45,412 bases of DNA from Candidatus Neomarinimicrobiota bacterium (GTDB taxonomy: Bacteria; Fidelibacterota; Marinisomatia; Marinisomatales; S15-B10). How positions within the stretch are numbered: position 1 is the stretch's first letter; each line of letters opens with the position of its first letter. Shown here piece by piece: positions 24,902 to 33,990 of the stretch. Below the pieces are notes generated by a model, which worked only from the letters and a program-made list of their open reading frames with translations, made no database searches and was not told where the DNA came from. Location: NCBI GenBank assembly GCA_030743815.1, contig JASLRT010000032.1, positions 1 through 45,412 on the forward strand. The letters run 5' to 3'. The position numbers and the translations under genes are program-made.

Positions 24902-26214
24902 CTTACACTTGATCTCCCTATGTTATCGAATCTAAAACCTATTCGATTCAACTCTTTTGGGCTGAGTAGGTTTCTTGCATCGAGCAGAACCTTTTCGTTC
25001 ATTTGCTTGCCGACTCTCTCCAGATCCATCCCCCTGAATTCGTGCCACTCGGTCATCACGACAGCTGCATCCGCACCCGCTACCGTATCTTCCATTGATG
25101 AACAGTAGTTCACATCAGGAAACAGTTTTGCCATATTTTTACTTGCTTCCGGATCATACGCCTTCACCGCGCACCCTTTTCCACTCAGAAAAGCCAGCAG
25201 AGGAATGGCAGGTGACTGCCTAACATCATCCGTATTCGCCTTGAATGCCAGACCGAGGACAGCAACTGTTTTACAGTCAAAATTGTTGTTCATCAACCGT
25301 TCAAGTTTTTCAATCACCTTGCCCTGCTGCAACTCATTGGCTTTTATAGCAGCCGCGACTACCTGAAGATTGACCCCTTTATCTTTTGCCTGGTGAACCA
25401 AAGCCTGTGTATCCTTTGGAAAACACGATCCGCCAAAACCGGGACCCGGGTGCAAAAATTTTGGGCTGATACGCCCGTCCAGTGCCATGGCCCGCGTCAC
25501 GGTATGAATGTCAGCATCATTCTCATCACATAAATTGGCCAACTCATTGACGTACGATATCTTCACCGCCAAGAACGCGTTTGCGGCATATTTGATTGTC
25601 TCAGCGGTCTTAATATCGGTGATAACCATGGGAGTCTCGTTGATGAAAAGAGGCCGGTATACATCTTTTATCAGCGTTAAAGCTCTTTCGGAATCCGTAC
25701 CGATTACAACCCTGTTGGGTATCATAAAATCTCTTATCGCTGCCCCCTCCCTTAAAAATTCCGGATTGGATATAATATCAAATTCAGCATCCTTCTTTGC
25801 ACTCTTACTGATAATACTACGAATCAACTCTCCTGTACCAATAGGTACAGTACTCTTTGTAGAGACAACTTTATAACCTGTCAGATTTTCGCCGATAACA
25901 CCACTAGCATTTTCAACAGCCGACAGATCTGCTTCACCATCATCCCCCATGGGCGTCCAGACAGCGATGAATATAACATCTGACCGCTTCACACATTCTC
26001 CGATGTCCGTAGAAAACGAGAGCCGTCCCGCCTGTACGTTCCTGGCCACCAATTCGTTAAGCCCGGGCTCATAAAAAGGAATAATTCCCTCCTTAAGCTG
26101 ACCGACTTTCTCCTTGTTTATATCGACACATACTACTTCATTGCCAAAATCCGCTAGGCCGGCTCCACTCACCAGCCCGACATAGCCCGTGCCGATTATA
26201 GTTATCTTCTTCAT
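24898..26214 (-). CDS. UDP-glucose 6-dehydrogenase family protein
   Basis: The enzyme oxidises a UDP-hexose (most likely UDP-glucose) to the uronic acid, using two NAD. The 438-residue product has the N-terminal Rossmann GTGYVGLVSGAGLADFG, VSTKSTVPIGTGE, SNPEFLREGAAI, ANAFLAVKISYVNELANLCD, and the catalytic Cys in GPGFGGSCFPKDTQAL, followed by LGLAFKANTDDVRQSPAI. All are standard for Ugd; the WecC/WbpO relatives cannot be fully excluded because wecB is also in the locus. It opens the polysaccharide operon after a putative promoter. Confidence 0.9.
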   Translation of the reverse strand: MKKITIIGTGYVGLVSGAGLADFGNEVVCVDINKEKVGQLKEGIIPFYEPGLNELVARNVQAGRLSFSTDIGECVKRSDVIFIAVWTPMGDDGEADLSAVENASGVIGENLTGYKVVSTKSTVPIGTGELIRSIISKSAKKDAEFDIISNPEFLREGAAIRDFMIPNRVVIGTDSERALTLIKDVYRPLFINETPMVITDIKTAETIKYAANAFLAVKISYVNELANLCDENDADIHTVTRAMALDGRISPKFLHPGPGFGGSCFPKDTQALVHQAKDKGVNLQVVAAAIKANELQQGKVIEKLERLMNNNFDCKTVAVLGLAFKANTDDVRQSPAIPLLAFLSGKGCAVKAYDPEASKNMAKLFPDVNYCSSMEDTVAGADAAVVMTEWHEFRGMDLERVGKQMNEKVLLDARNLLSPKELNRIGFRFDNIGRSSVR

Positions 26215-26239
26215 CCTTTTCGCTCACTGAACGGTAATA

Positions 26240-26269
26240 AAACTACCACTCTTGAAACCTAAATGTCAA
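26240..26269 (-). promoter_or_regulatory. Putative promoter of the polysaccharide operon
   Basis: In the 71-bp gap before ugd the minus strand has a perfect TTGACA (26264-26269) followed after 18 bp by TAGTTT (26240-26245). The start of transcription would be near 26233, leaving a leader of about 20 nt before the ATG at 26214. The -10 is weaker than at other candidate sites in the window. Confidence 0.42.
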
Positions 26270-26285
26270 CTGTTTGAAAAATGAT

Positions 26286-28427
26286 TCATTGAAGGCCGAT
26301 CAGGCGCCGAACAACCCATTCTCCTGCCAGCAGAATAAATCCGATTAGCATCAATGGCCACAAGTGTGACAATTGAATCTTTTCCTTGGAGGAGAAGACC
26401 TGTTTCTCAAAGGAGACAAGATCGCCGATTCGCTCCCGACTGTCCCATTGGAGAAAAGTACCGCCTGTCTTGTCAGACAGGTCCTGCAATAGTGATTTGT
26501 TGAGGAATACCTTGTTCAATTCTATCTGGCTCTCCTCAATAGTAAAGTTTCCTACCTGAAGCGGCAAATCCGGCAACGACGGTTCAACGATCTCATACGA
26601 ATATTTCCCCCCTCTACCAGCAAAGAAACTTGTTTTCCACAGTGCCGATGCGCGATCATAAGCGAGGGGATACGACCTGCTTTCTCCTGCAGCGTTGAAA
26701 ATGCGAAGCTGCAAACTATTTGCTCTTTCCCGTGCACGGTGTTCCGTCAGATGCGATCCTTCAACAACGATCTGCTCACCTTGTTGAAACTTGTTCTTAT
26801 TGAACCTGAAATAAGCCGTCTGATCACCGGTGATTCTCACCAGCCAGCCGAATATCCTCTGCCAGAAGTCAACTACACTTTCAGATATTCCCGTGTTGAT
26901 ACTCCGGAAATAGAGTTCCCAGAGGTCAGGCGAGGTAAATGAGGCTCTTCTCCGTGTTTTACCTTTCACTCCGCTTATCTCTCCGGCTAATACAAGCGGA
27001 ATCTGTGTCTGTCCTTCAAGGAAAGCCAGAACATCTACGCCGGGCACGCCCGGTTCCACGAACAGCAATGGAGTGACAGGGGGGAGCATCGAATCACTGT
27101 TGTCAGCAGGCGATTGCTCTGCCAAGAATCTCAAATTTGCGCTGACCGATGTTGCTGGACGGAATTGCATGGAATACCTCTTTCCGGCTCTAAAGTTAGA
27201 GGCGACAACCTGCAGACCTAGAGCATCAAAAAGTAGTCTGGCTCGCTTTTTCATGACGTTGGGTCCTGCAACAAACAGTAAGGAAGCTTTTTCTCTTTCT
27301 ACTTTCTTTTTCAGATCGTCGATCCATTTCTCGCTGATCAATCCGGTAGGGAAATTATCGAGAACGATAAGATCATAGTTCGTTCTCCAGAAGGATGCGA
27401 TGGATGGCTCCCACCGCTTCTGGAGTCGAACATAGTGACTAACTGCAAGCTTTGGTTCCCTCTTCATCACCCGTTTGAGGAATCCTGTATTGGCGGAAGG
27501 CGCACCCGATATCAAGGCGATGCTGAACCTGTCTTTAAGCGTCGTAATGCTGAATGATGATCTGTTGTTTGCGATATTGACTTCATCCTTGACAGAGGTT
27601 GCCTGGATAGAATAAGGGAAAGTACCCACCTTGGTCAATTCGAATTGAAACCGCACCGTCAGCAGTGAGCCGTCGCCTTCCAGGTTAATAACCTTAGTAC
27701 CTAAAAGTTCTTTTTCTCTCGCTAAGGTGACATGAATCCGCTCACCTTTTGTACCGATAGATACAACATTAATTTCAGCCTTCACCATATCATTTTGAAT
27801 ACCGACCGCGGGCACGTTAACCTTCTCGATACGAACATCTACCAGTGGCTTCAGTTCACCTATACCTATTGTGTGAACCGGAATAGCAATATCTGCACCG
27901 ATATGCCTTGGATCATTGCCAGCGGTATACTGGCCATCTGTCACCAGAATAATACTTTGCAGAAAAGCGTCGGAAGGCGTCGGCCCGGCTTTTTCCAGCA
28001 AGTCGTCCATTTTGGTCGTCGGCTCCGAAAAACCGAAACTGAGATCATTTTGCTCAATCTGTTCAACTTCTGAACCAAAAGTAAACAGTTGCACCAGGCC
28101 ATCTGAATTGCTCCTGTCGGCAGCATCTTTCAGGGATGCAGCTATCTCCTGATAGCCGCCGAGAAGCGATCGGGCCGAAACCGCACGGTGATAGGAAGCG
28201 CTGACTGAATTATCGAAGAACACCCTCACAAGCGGCTTTCTTATTAACGTAGCAGTACGTGAGATTTCAAGTTCTGCCAAGACAAAAATAAGAACCAGAA
28301 ATGTGATGCTGCGGAGAATAAAAGGTATACTGTGCTTGTTTTCTCCTTTTGCAAAACGAACCTTATATGCGTATAAAGCGAGGATTACCAGTGCGACGGC
28401 TAAAACGATCAGCAACCAGATTATCAT
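26286..28427 (-). CDS. VWA-like large membrane protein, function unknown
   Basis: The 713-residue product has two N-terminal membrane helices (about 2-21 and 34-53), a long extracytoplasmic region, and one membrane helix near the C-terminus (about 688-706). Residues about 65-200 look like a von Willebrand A domain (RVFFDNSVSASYH, ILVTDGQYTAGNDP, IPVHTIGIG), but the metal motif is DNSVSAS, an approximate DxSxS. A middle region (YDLIVLDNFPTGLISEKWIDDL, SLLFVAGPNVM) resembles the glutamine-amidotransferase-like part of related VWA proteins. Such proteins are common in FCB and PVC bacteria without known function. It lies between tsaD (29 bp) and ugd. Confidence 0.65.
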   Translation of the reverse strand: MIIWLLIVLAVALVILALYAYKVRFAKGENKHSIPFILRSITFLVLIFVLAELEISRTATLIRKPLVRVFFDNSVSASYHRAVSARSLLGGYQEIAASLKDAADRSNSDGLVQLFTFGSEVEQIEQNDLSFGFSEPTTKMDDLLEKAGPTPSDAFLQSIILVTDGQYTAGNDPRHIGADIAIPVHTIGIGELKPLVDVRIEKVNVPAVGIQNDMVKAEINVVSIGTKGERIHVTLAREKELLGTKVINLEGDGSLLTVRFQFELTKVGTFPYSIQATSVKDEVNIANNRSSFSITTLKDRFSIALISGAPSANTGFLKRVMKREPKLAVSHYVRLQKRWEPSIASFWRTNYDLIVLDNFPTGLISEKWIDDLKKKVEREKASLLFVAGPNVMKKRARLLFDALGLQVVASNFRAGKRYSMQFRPATSVSANLRFLAEQSPADNSDSMLPPVTPLLFVEPGVPGVDVLAFLEGQTQIPLVLAGEISGVKGKTRRRASFTSPDLWELYFRSINTGISESVVDFWQRIFGWLVRITGDQTAYFRFNKNKFQQGEQIVVEGSHLTEHRARERANSLQLRIFNAAGESRSYPLAYDRASALWKTSFFAGRGGKYSYEIVEPSLPDLPLQVGNFTIEESQIELNKVFLNKSLLQDLSDKTGGTFLQWDSRERIGDLVSFEKQVFSSKEKIQLSHLWPLMLIGFILLAGEWVVRRLIGLQ

Positions 28428-28456
28428 ACTAAAACTTCGCAGGAAATACGAACCGC

Positions 28457-29455
28457 CTACTGGCTGGCCAGTCTCAAGTTCGGAATCACAGCAAGATCAC
28501 GCGACCGTTCAGATGAAGATTTAAGATACAGTTCACCAACGAACGCAACCATGGCAGCGTTATCAGTACAGAGGTTTGAATCTGGGTATAGAACGGTACA
28601 GTCATCAAGGATTGTCTCAGCCTTTTCTCTCATCTTCTGATTAGCCGCTACGCCTCCACCTATGACAGCAGTTCTGATACCGGTCTGATCAGCAGCCAAT
28701 CGTAGCTTATTCAGCAGAATACCGATAATGGCCGCTTGATAGCTGGCTGCAATATCAGCCTGATTTTGACGGATCAGATCATCCCCATTTTTCTTAACAT
28801 AGTTGAGGAGTGCTGTCTTTAAGCCACTGAAGCTGAATTCGATGTTATCTGATTTCAGGAATGCCTGCGGGAACATCACAGCGTCTTCATTGCCACCTTC
28901 TGCTGCCTTTTCGATAGCCGGTCCCCCGGGATAATCGAGACCGAGGATACGTGCTCCTTTGTCAAAAGCTTCACCGGCTGCGTCATCTCTCGTCTCTCCC
29001 AAAAGCTCATAAGTACCGAATCCGTTTACTCTCCATATCTGAGTATGTCCACCCGAAATAAGTAGCGAGAGGAACGGATAGTTCAACTCAGGATAGGCGA
29101 TAAAGTTCGCAAAAATGTGCGCCTCCATATGATTCATCCCGAGGCAAGGTATTCCCAGCCCTTGGGAAAGACCGGATGCAAAACTTACACCTGTCAAGAG
29201 AGCGCCCATCAATCCGGGTCCCCGCGTCACGGCGATTGCATCAAGGTGCTCCTTGGCGACTGCGGCACGAGCCAACGCCTCCTCCACAATAAGGGCAACC
29301 TGCTTTTCATGCTCCCGCGATGCAATTTCGGGAACAACACCTCCATATTGTCTGTGGATTTCCTGGGAAGCGATTACTGAAGACAGTATGGAACCGTCAC
29401 GGCAGACAGCCGCGGCTGTCTCGTCACAGGAAGTTTCGATCCCCAGAATGATCAT
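28457..29455 (-). CDS. tsaD: tRNA N6-threonylcarbamoyladenosine transferase TsaD
   Basis: TsaD, with TsaB and TsaE, places the threonylcarbamoyl group on A37 of tRNAs that read ANN codons. The 332-residue ASKHA-fold protein begins ILGIETSCDETAAAV and has the metal-binding NHMEAHIFANF (His-x3-His), LLISGGHTQI, the DDAAGEAFDKGARILGLDYPGGP block, and CTDNAAMVAF near the end. Length is standard. The ATG at 29455 overlaps the YbbR-domain gene stop by 4 bp. Confidence 0.97.
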   Translation of the reverse strand: MIILGIETSCDETAAAVCRDGSILSSVIASQEIHRQYGGVVPEIASREHEKQVALIVEEALARAAVAKEHLDAIAVTRGPGLMGALLTGVSFASGLSQGLGIPCLGMNHMEAHIFANFIAYPELNYPFLSLLISGGHTQIWRVNGFGTYELLGETRDDAAGEAFDKGARILGLDYPGGPAIEKAAEGGNEDAVMFPQAFLKSDNIEFSFSGLKTALLNYVKKNGDDLIRQNQADIAASYQAAIIGILLNKLRLAADQTGIRTAVIGGGVAANQKMREKAETILDDCTVLYPDSNLCTDNAAMVAFVGELYLKSSSERSRDLAVIPNLRLASQ

Positions 29456-30426
29456 TCCGGGATTCTACGTACCGTCAGCTCTATTGTCTTAGGTGAAAGA
29501 TCGCGCCACTCGATAACGTCTTCGGGCACCCCTATATCTGGTTCCCGAAACGGTTGATCAATACGACGCTTCTCATAATCGATGTAGACTTCAATATCGG
29601 TCGGTTCAAGTTCCGCAATGAAATGGACTCCACCTGTAACTGTGAGCGATACCGTGGATGGATTGGGAAAGGCAAGGATATTCTGCGGCACATTCAAAAC
29701 TGTAATCGGAACTTCTGTAATGATTCGCTCACCGATGCTCTGGATATCAGCGAAGAGGTTGATCTGCGGATGTGAAGCTTCCACTGTTCTCGGAAAGTTG
29801 AACTCCAAGGGAATTGCAGTTTGAAGAGATGACTGAAGAGACAGAAAAGAGTCAGCAACTGTCTCTACTTGATACACGAACCTGACAATCTCCTTAGGTC
29901 CCTTAAGTTCGATTGTGGAAGGATAAAGCTGTGTCGGTCCTACCTGTACGAACCCGGCTTCAGGCTGAATGAAGACCATAGAAATGACAAGGGCCGGTTT
30001 AATCATATAGTCATCCAGGGAAATATGGATCGAATCGGGACGCACTACTTCGATAAAATCGAGTTCGAATCCGGCGGGAATAACAACCTTCTGGCTGTAT
30101 CTGTTAAAATAGTCATTCAAGTAAAAATCGTAATCGGTGCTGATTTTTTCAAGATCAAGAACAAGTTTAAATTCGGACACCGATTTTAACAGCAGCGTTT
30201 TCAGAAACGCCCTGCCCGTCGCACGAAATCTTACATCTGCGGTGGGTTCAACTTCACCGCGCAAGGTTTTGCCTTCCTTGATATTTCGTACCTCAATGGG
30301 CACCTCCACCACATACACATAACTCCTTTCCGAAATGACAAAGAACCACAGGATGACGGCAAAAAAAAGGGCCCCGCTCCAGATGGTCAGGTGCCCCGAT
30401 TTGATGTTGTTCTTCAGCGCTTCCAA
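29452..30426 (-). CDS. YbbR-domain (CdaR-like) membrane-anchored protein
   Basis: The 324-residue product has one N-terminal membrane helix (about 16-34, LTIWSGALFFAVILWFFVI) and several YbbR-type beta repeats outside the cytosol: VYVVEVPIEVRNIKEGKTLRGEVEPTADVRFRATG, KPALVISMVFIQPEAGFVQVGPTQLYPSTIELKGP, and ITEVPITVLNVPQN...NPSTVSLTVTGGV. CdaR-type proteins regulate the diadenylate cyclase CdaA where they occur together, but no cdaA is next to it here. The start is a TTG at 30426 with GGAGAG about 13 nt upstream; no ATG is available near it. Confidence 0.78.
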   Translation of the reverse strand: MEALKNNIKSGHLTIWSGALFFAVILWFFVISERSYVYVVEVPIEVRNIKEGKTLRGEVEPTADVRFRATGRAFLKTLLLKSVSEFKLVLDLEKISTDYDFYLNDYFNRYSQKVVIPAGFELDFIEVVRPDSIHISLDDYMIKPALVISMVFIQPEAGFVQVGPTQLYPSTIELKGPKEIVRFVYQVETVADSFLSLQSSLQTAIPLEFNFPRTVEASHPQINLFADIQSIGERIITEVPITVLNVPQNILAFPNPSTVSLTVTGGVHFIAELEPTDIEVYIDYEKRRIDQPFREPDIGVPEDVIEWRDLSPKTIELTVRRIPE

Positions 30427-30478
30427 GTTAATAGGTCTCTCTCCAAGAAGTCCACGCTACCGGAAAGAAGTTGAGAGA

Positions 30479-32452
30479 TTATTTCTTCTCTTTGTCTTGA
30501 TCCTCAGCTGTCTCCTCGCTCTCTTCTCCCTCCGATTCAGCTCCTGATTCCTCGTGTTGTTCGATCTCCTCAGTCTCCTTTGACTGGGCCTCCTCTGTCT
30601 GATGCGCGGGTAAATCTGACCCGGCATCTTCCGTCTCAACTTCTATTTTATCATCCTTCGGCTTCTTCTTGCTGGGTATTTCAACCGCCTTCAGAATTAC
30701 CTTTTTCTCATCAGGCTTTACTTCCACAACTTCACTGGTCACTTCCATCCCCGCGAGGAACCTGTCCAAGATCTCGCCCCTCTCCTTATGTGGAAAAGTT
30801 TTAGACGGAATGATACCTTCCACATCCATTTCCAATTCAATGATAATACCCTTTTCGAGAGAGCGAATCACTTTACCGGAAGTCGACGAACCAACCTTAA
30901 AATGATCAACGATAGACGGCCACGGATCTTCCAGTGCCTGTCTCAGTCCGAGAGCTATTCTTCGACTTGTCCGTGAAACCTCCAACACCTTCACCTCGAT
31001 CTCCTGATCCTTCTGAAGTACCTCCCTTGGATGACGAATGATCTTTGTCCAGGACAGATCAGATACGTGAACCAGACCGTCAACACCTTCCTCCAGTTCG
31101 ACAAATGCTCCAAACTGGGTGAGATTCCTCACTATCCCCTGCTGGAGCGATCCAACTGCATACTTCTCTTCGACGCCTTCCCACGGATCAGGTTGAAGCT
31201 GTTTAAACCCGAGTGCGATCTTCTTATCTTCCTGATTCAGTTCCAGAACGACAGCTTCCACCTCGTCACCCAACTGCACAACGTCAGACGGGTGATGAAC
31301 ATTTCGGGTCCAGGACATTTCAGACACATGAACAAGGCCTTCTACGCCAGTCTCCAACTCAACAAAGGCACCATAGTTGGTGAGACTTACAACCTTGCCT
31401 TCGATCTTCGTGCCGACGGGATACCGTTCAGGAACATTCTCCCAGGGATGGGGCATAAGTTGCTTAAGTCCTAGCGAGATTCTCTGTTTATCTTTATCTA
31501 CACCGATAATCTTTACCGTTAGTGTTTCACCTACTTCAATCATATCAGAAGGGTGTTTCACCCGGCCCCAGGAAAGATCAGTGATATGCAACAGACCGTC
31601 TACACGGCCTAAGTCCACAAAAACACCGAAATCGGTGATATTCTTTACATTGCCCTCCTTGATATCGCCTACCTTTATCTCCTCGAAAAATGACATTCTC
31701 TGTTCCTGGAGAGAATCCTCCAGAAGCGCCTTCCTGGAGAGGACTACGTTCTTTCTGAGCTGATTGACTTTCACCACTTTGAATTCCATCTCCTTGCCTA
31801 GGTACTGATCAAAATCCTGCACCGGCCTAACATCAATCTGAGAACCAGGCAGAAACGCCTGAATGCCGTCCACATCCACAATCATACCCCCTTTGATGCG
31901 GCGGGAGATCGTACCCATTACCGTTTCATCTTTGTCATGAATTTCGATCAGTTTCAGCCACCCTTTCATCCAGTCGGCTTTCTCTTTGGATAGAATAGTC
32001 TGCCCGTTTTCATCTTCCATCCTCTCGAGGTAAACCTCGAGAACCTGGCCCATACTCGGTGCCTCTCTATCGGTGAATTCGCTGCGGCGGATGAGACCTT
32101 CTGATTTAAATCCTATGTCCATGATGATCTCTTTTTCATTCTGCCCGATTACACGTCCCTCTACGATTTGATTCTGAGCAATATCAGAGATAGTCTCATT
32201 ATACTGCAGAAGTACCTCAGGAGCGACAATATCATTAATATCTTCAGATGCAGAAAGATCATCCTGTGTAACTTGCCGGATATCACTAAACAACGATTTA
32301 TTAAGATAATCTTTCACTTCTTCCGTGGATATCCCTTCCCCATCGGATTCAAAGTTGATGCTACTTTCTGTACTGTCAGTAGTCTCTTTCTCCACAAGCT
32401 CATTATCCTGTTCTTCAACCATTTCTTGCCTGGCCGTTTCTTCTTCAGTCAT
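30479..32452 (-). CDS. rpsA: 30S ribosomal protein S1
   Basis: S1 brings mRNA to the 30S subunit. The 657-residue product has six S1 (OB-fold) repeats at about 93-157, 175-243, 260-328, 345-415, 432-502 and 519-585; repeats 3-5 are closest to each other, with GVFVDLG/GAFVELE and DGLLHITDLSW/GLVHVSEMSW motifs. Both ends are extended by acidic, low-complexity tails (about 1-85, and about 590-657, rich in Glu), longer than in E. coli S1 (557). An AGGAGG lies 14 nt before the ATG, rather far, but a TAG just upstream fixes the start. It follows cmk by 22 bp, the classic cmk-rpsA pair. Confidence 0.96.
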   Translation of the reverse strand: MTEEETARQEMVEEQDNELVEKETTDSTESSINFESDGEGISTEEVKDYLNKSLFSDIRQVTQDDLSASEDINDIVAPEVLLQYNETISDIAQNQIVEGRVIGQNEKEIIMDIGFKSEGLIRRSEFTDREAPSMGQVLEVYLERMEDENGQTILSKEKADWMKGWLKLIEIHDKDETVMGTISRRIKGGMIVDVDGIQAFLPGSQIDVRPVQDFDQYLGKEMEFKVVKVNQLRKNVVLSRKALLEDSLQEQRMSFFEEIKVGDIKEGNVKNITDFGVFVDLGRVDGLLHITDLSWGRVKHPSDMIEVGETLTVKIIGVDKDKQRISLGLKQLMPHPWENVPERYPVGTKIEGKVVSLTNYGAFVELETGVEGLVHVSEMSWTRNVHHPSDVVQLGDEVEAVVLELNQEDKKIALGFKQLQPDPWEGVEEKYAVGSLQQGIVRNLTQFGAFVELEEGVDGLVHVSDLSWTKIIRHPREVLQKDQEIEVKVLEVSRTSRRIALGLRQALEDPWPSIVDHFKVGSSTSGKVIRSLEKGIIIELEMDVEGIIPSKTFPHKERGEILDRFLAGMEVTSEVVEVKPDEKKVILKAVEIPSKKKPKDDKIEVETEDAGSDLPAHQTEEAQSKETEEIEQHEESGAESEGEESEETAEDQDKEKK

Positions 32453-32474
32453 CTATTGTTTGATAACCTCCTTT

Positions 32475-33137
32475 TCAATTTGATTCTCTCTTCACACTAC
32501 CGACAATTGTATCGATCTGTTCCTGAATCGTCAGTGTTGTTGTATCAATCTCAATGGCATCCTCAGCCTTTGTAAGGGGAGAATGCTCCCGCCGCGAATC
32601 CTTCAAGTCGCGCTTTTTCAAATCTTCAATTATTTCCCGGATTGTACGGTGTATACCTAACTGTTCCAGGTCCTGCTGTCTCCGTGCTGCCCTTGTCTCG
32701 TAATCAGCCGTAATAAAAAACTTGAATTTCGCACCAGGAAAGACCACTGTTCCTATGTCTCTCCCTTCGACAACTGAATCCTGACTACTACCAATCTGCC
32801 GCTGGATTTCCACCATCTTTTCCCGCACAACCGGCAGTGCACTGACCGCACTGACATTGCGGGTTACTTCGAGTCCTCTTATCTGTTCAGACACGTCTCT
32901 GGCATTCAAAAGAATTCGCGTTGACGAATCCTCCAAATCAAAGGAGAGGGATATCTCACGCAGGAGACTTTCTATGCCGACCATATCAGAAGAGTCCAGA
33001 CCCGCTTCCAGCACCGCCAGTGTCACCGCCCGGTACATGGCGCCTGTATCGAGATAAATAAACCCGAGTTTTTTGGCCACACCCTGTGCTGTGGTACTTT
33101 TACCGGAGGCTGCCGGTCCGTCGATCGCTATGACCAT
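32475..33137 (-). CDS. cmk: Cytidylate kinase
   Basis: Cmk phosphorylates CMP and dCMP to the diphosphates. The 220-residue protein has the P-loop GPAASGKSTTAQ, YLDTGAMYRAVTL, the GRDIGTVVFPGA block that contacts CMP, and the LID region with RAARRQQDL. Length and motifs are standard. The ATG at 33137 has AAGG directly before it. A promoter-like pair lies in the gap upstream, so cmk-rpsA may be transcribed on its own as well as from the scp genes. Confidence 0.96.
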   Translation of the reverse strand: MVIAIDGPAASGKSTTAQGVAKKLGFIYLDTGAMYRAVTLAVLEAGLDSSDMVGIESLLREISLSFDLEDSSTRILLNARDVSEQIRGLEVTRNVSAVSALPVVREKMVEIQRQIGSSQDSVVEGRDIGTVVFPGAKFKFFITADYETRAARRQQDLEQLGIHRTIREIIEDLKKRDLKDSRREHSPLTKAEDAIEIDTTTLTIQEQIDTIVGSVKRESN

Positions 33138-33202
33138 ACCTTCAAGGCCAGATAACCCCTCGTTCCCGGAGTATATTGTCCATACCTTTCAAAAAGCCAA
33201 GA

Positions 33203-33231
33203 AATTTATGCAACCCCCTGAGAAGAGCCAA
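33203..33231 (-). promoter_or_regulatory. Putative promoter of cmk-rpsA
   Basis: In the 115-bp gap between the pseudouridine synthase gene and cmk, the minus strand has TTGGCT (33226-33231), 17 bp, then TAAATT (33203-33208). The -10 and spacer repeat the pattern seen at the wbaP-type and HNH promoters. A second -10-like TATACT lies closer to cmk with a poorly spaced -35. Confidence 0.42.
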
Positions 33232-33252
33232 ACATAATTACACTCCTCAAAA

Positions 33253-33990
33253 TCAGTCATTATAAGCTCTAGACATCAATTTACTAATCTCCTTCTGCCG
33301 TAGAAAGCGCCATTGACCAGGATCAAGAGCGCCAGTACCAATCCCCGCAAAACTGACGCGACGCAGAGCTTTAAGATGGCGCTCCAGAGCAGTGAAGATT
33401 CTTCTGATCTCACGTTTTTTCCCGTGTGTTAAAGTCAACCGGACAACTGTCAATCCGGGTTCGTCATTCTCTCCCTCGCACGCCTTCTGAGAAATCACGC
33501 GGGCAACACCCGTTTCTCCTTCCCCGATATCGACCCCCTTTTCTATGCGATGGACCTCAGCGGAACTCAACCATCCGGCAATTATGGCTTCGTACACCTT
33601 CTCAACCTGAAAACTGGGATGAGTAAGCCTGTAGGCAAGATCACCGTCGTTCGTCAGCAGTAAAACTCCCGTAGTATCTTTATCCAATCGACCAACCGAA
33701 AAGAGCCTCGTATTGTGATTCCCAATCAAATCCATTACCGTTCGCCGGTTGCGGTTATCCTCCACCGATGTGATCGTATCTTCAGGTTTATTCAAGACTA
33801 TGACCACCTTTTCCTCTGCCGGCACCACAGCCTTTCCATCGAGACAGACAATATCGTGTTTCTCAACAAGGGAAAAAGGGTTGGCCACCGGCTGGTCATT
33901 AACTGTCACGCGACCTGACTGTATGATGGATTCACACTTGCGGCGGGATGCGATTCCGGATGCGGCAAGGTACCTATTCAGCCGCATCAT
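33253..33990 (-). CDS. rRNA pseudouridine synthase (RsuA/RluB family)
   Basis: The 245-residue product has an S4 RNA-binding domain at the N-terminus (RLNRYLAASGIASRRKCESIIQSGRVTVN, about 3-50) and the RsuA-type catalytic domain with the active Asp in GRLDKDTTGVLLLTNDGDLAYRLTHP, then LTHGKKREIRRIFTALE. It isomerises a uridine in 16S or 23S rRNA; RluB (23S U2605) is the likeliest because of the linkage to scpAB, but this is not proven. The ATG at 33990 overlaps scpB by 17 bp. Confidence 0.9.
   Translation of the reverse strand: MMRLNRYLAASGIASRRKCESIIQSGRVTVNDQPVANPFSLVEKHDIVCLDGKAVVPAEEKVVIVLNKPEDTITSVEDNRNRRTVMDLIGNHNTRLFSVGRLDKDTTGVLLLTNDGDLAYRLTHPSFQVEKVYEAIIAGWLSSAEVHRIEKGVDIGEGETGVARVISQKACEGENDEPGLTVVRLTLTHGKKREIRRIFTALERHLKALRRVSFAGIGTGALDPGQWRFLRQKEISKLMSRAYND

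Noticed and set aside
33206-33235. Nine-residue frame with a GAGGAG site before cmk, considered as a leader peptide
   Set aside because: It overlaps the likely cmk promoter, so it would not be on that transcript, and the peptide has no regulatory codon run.
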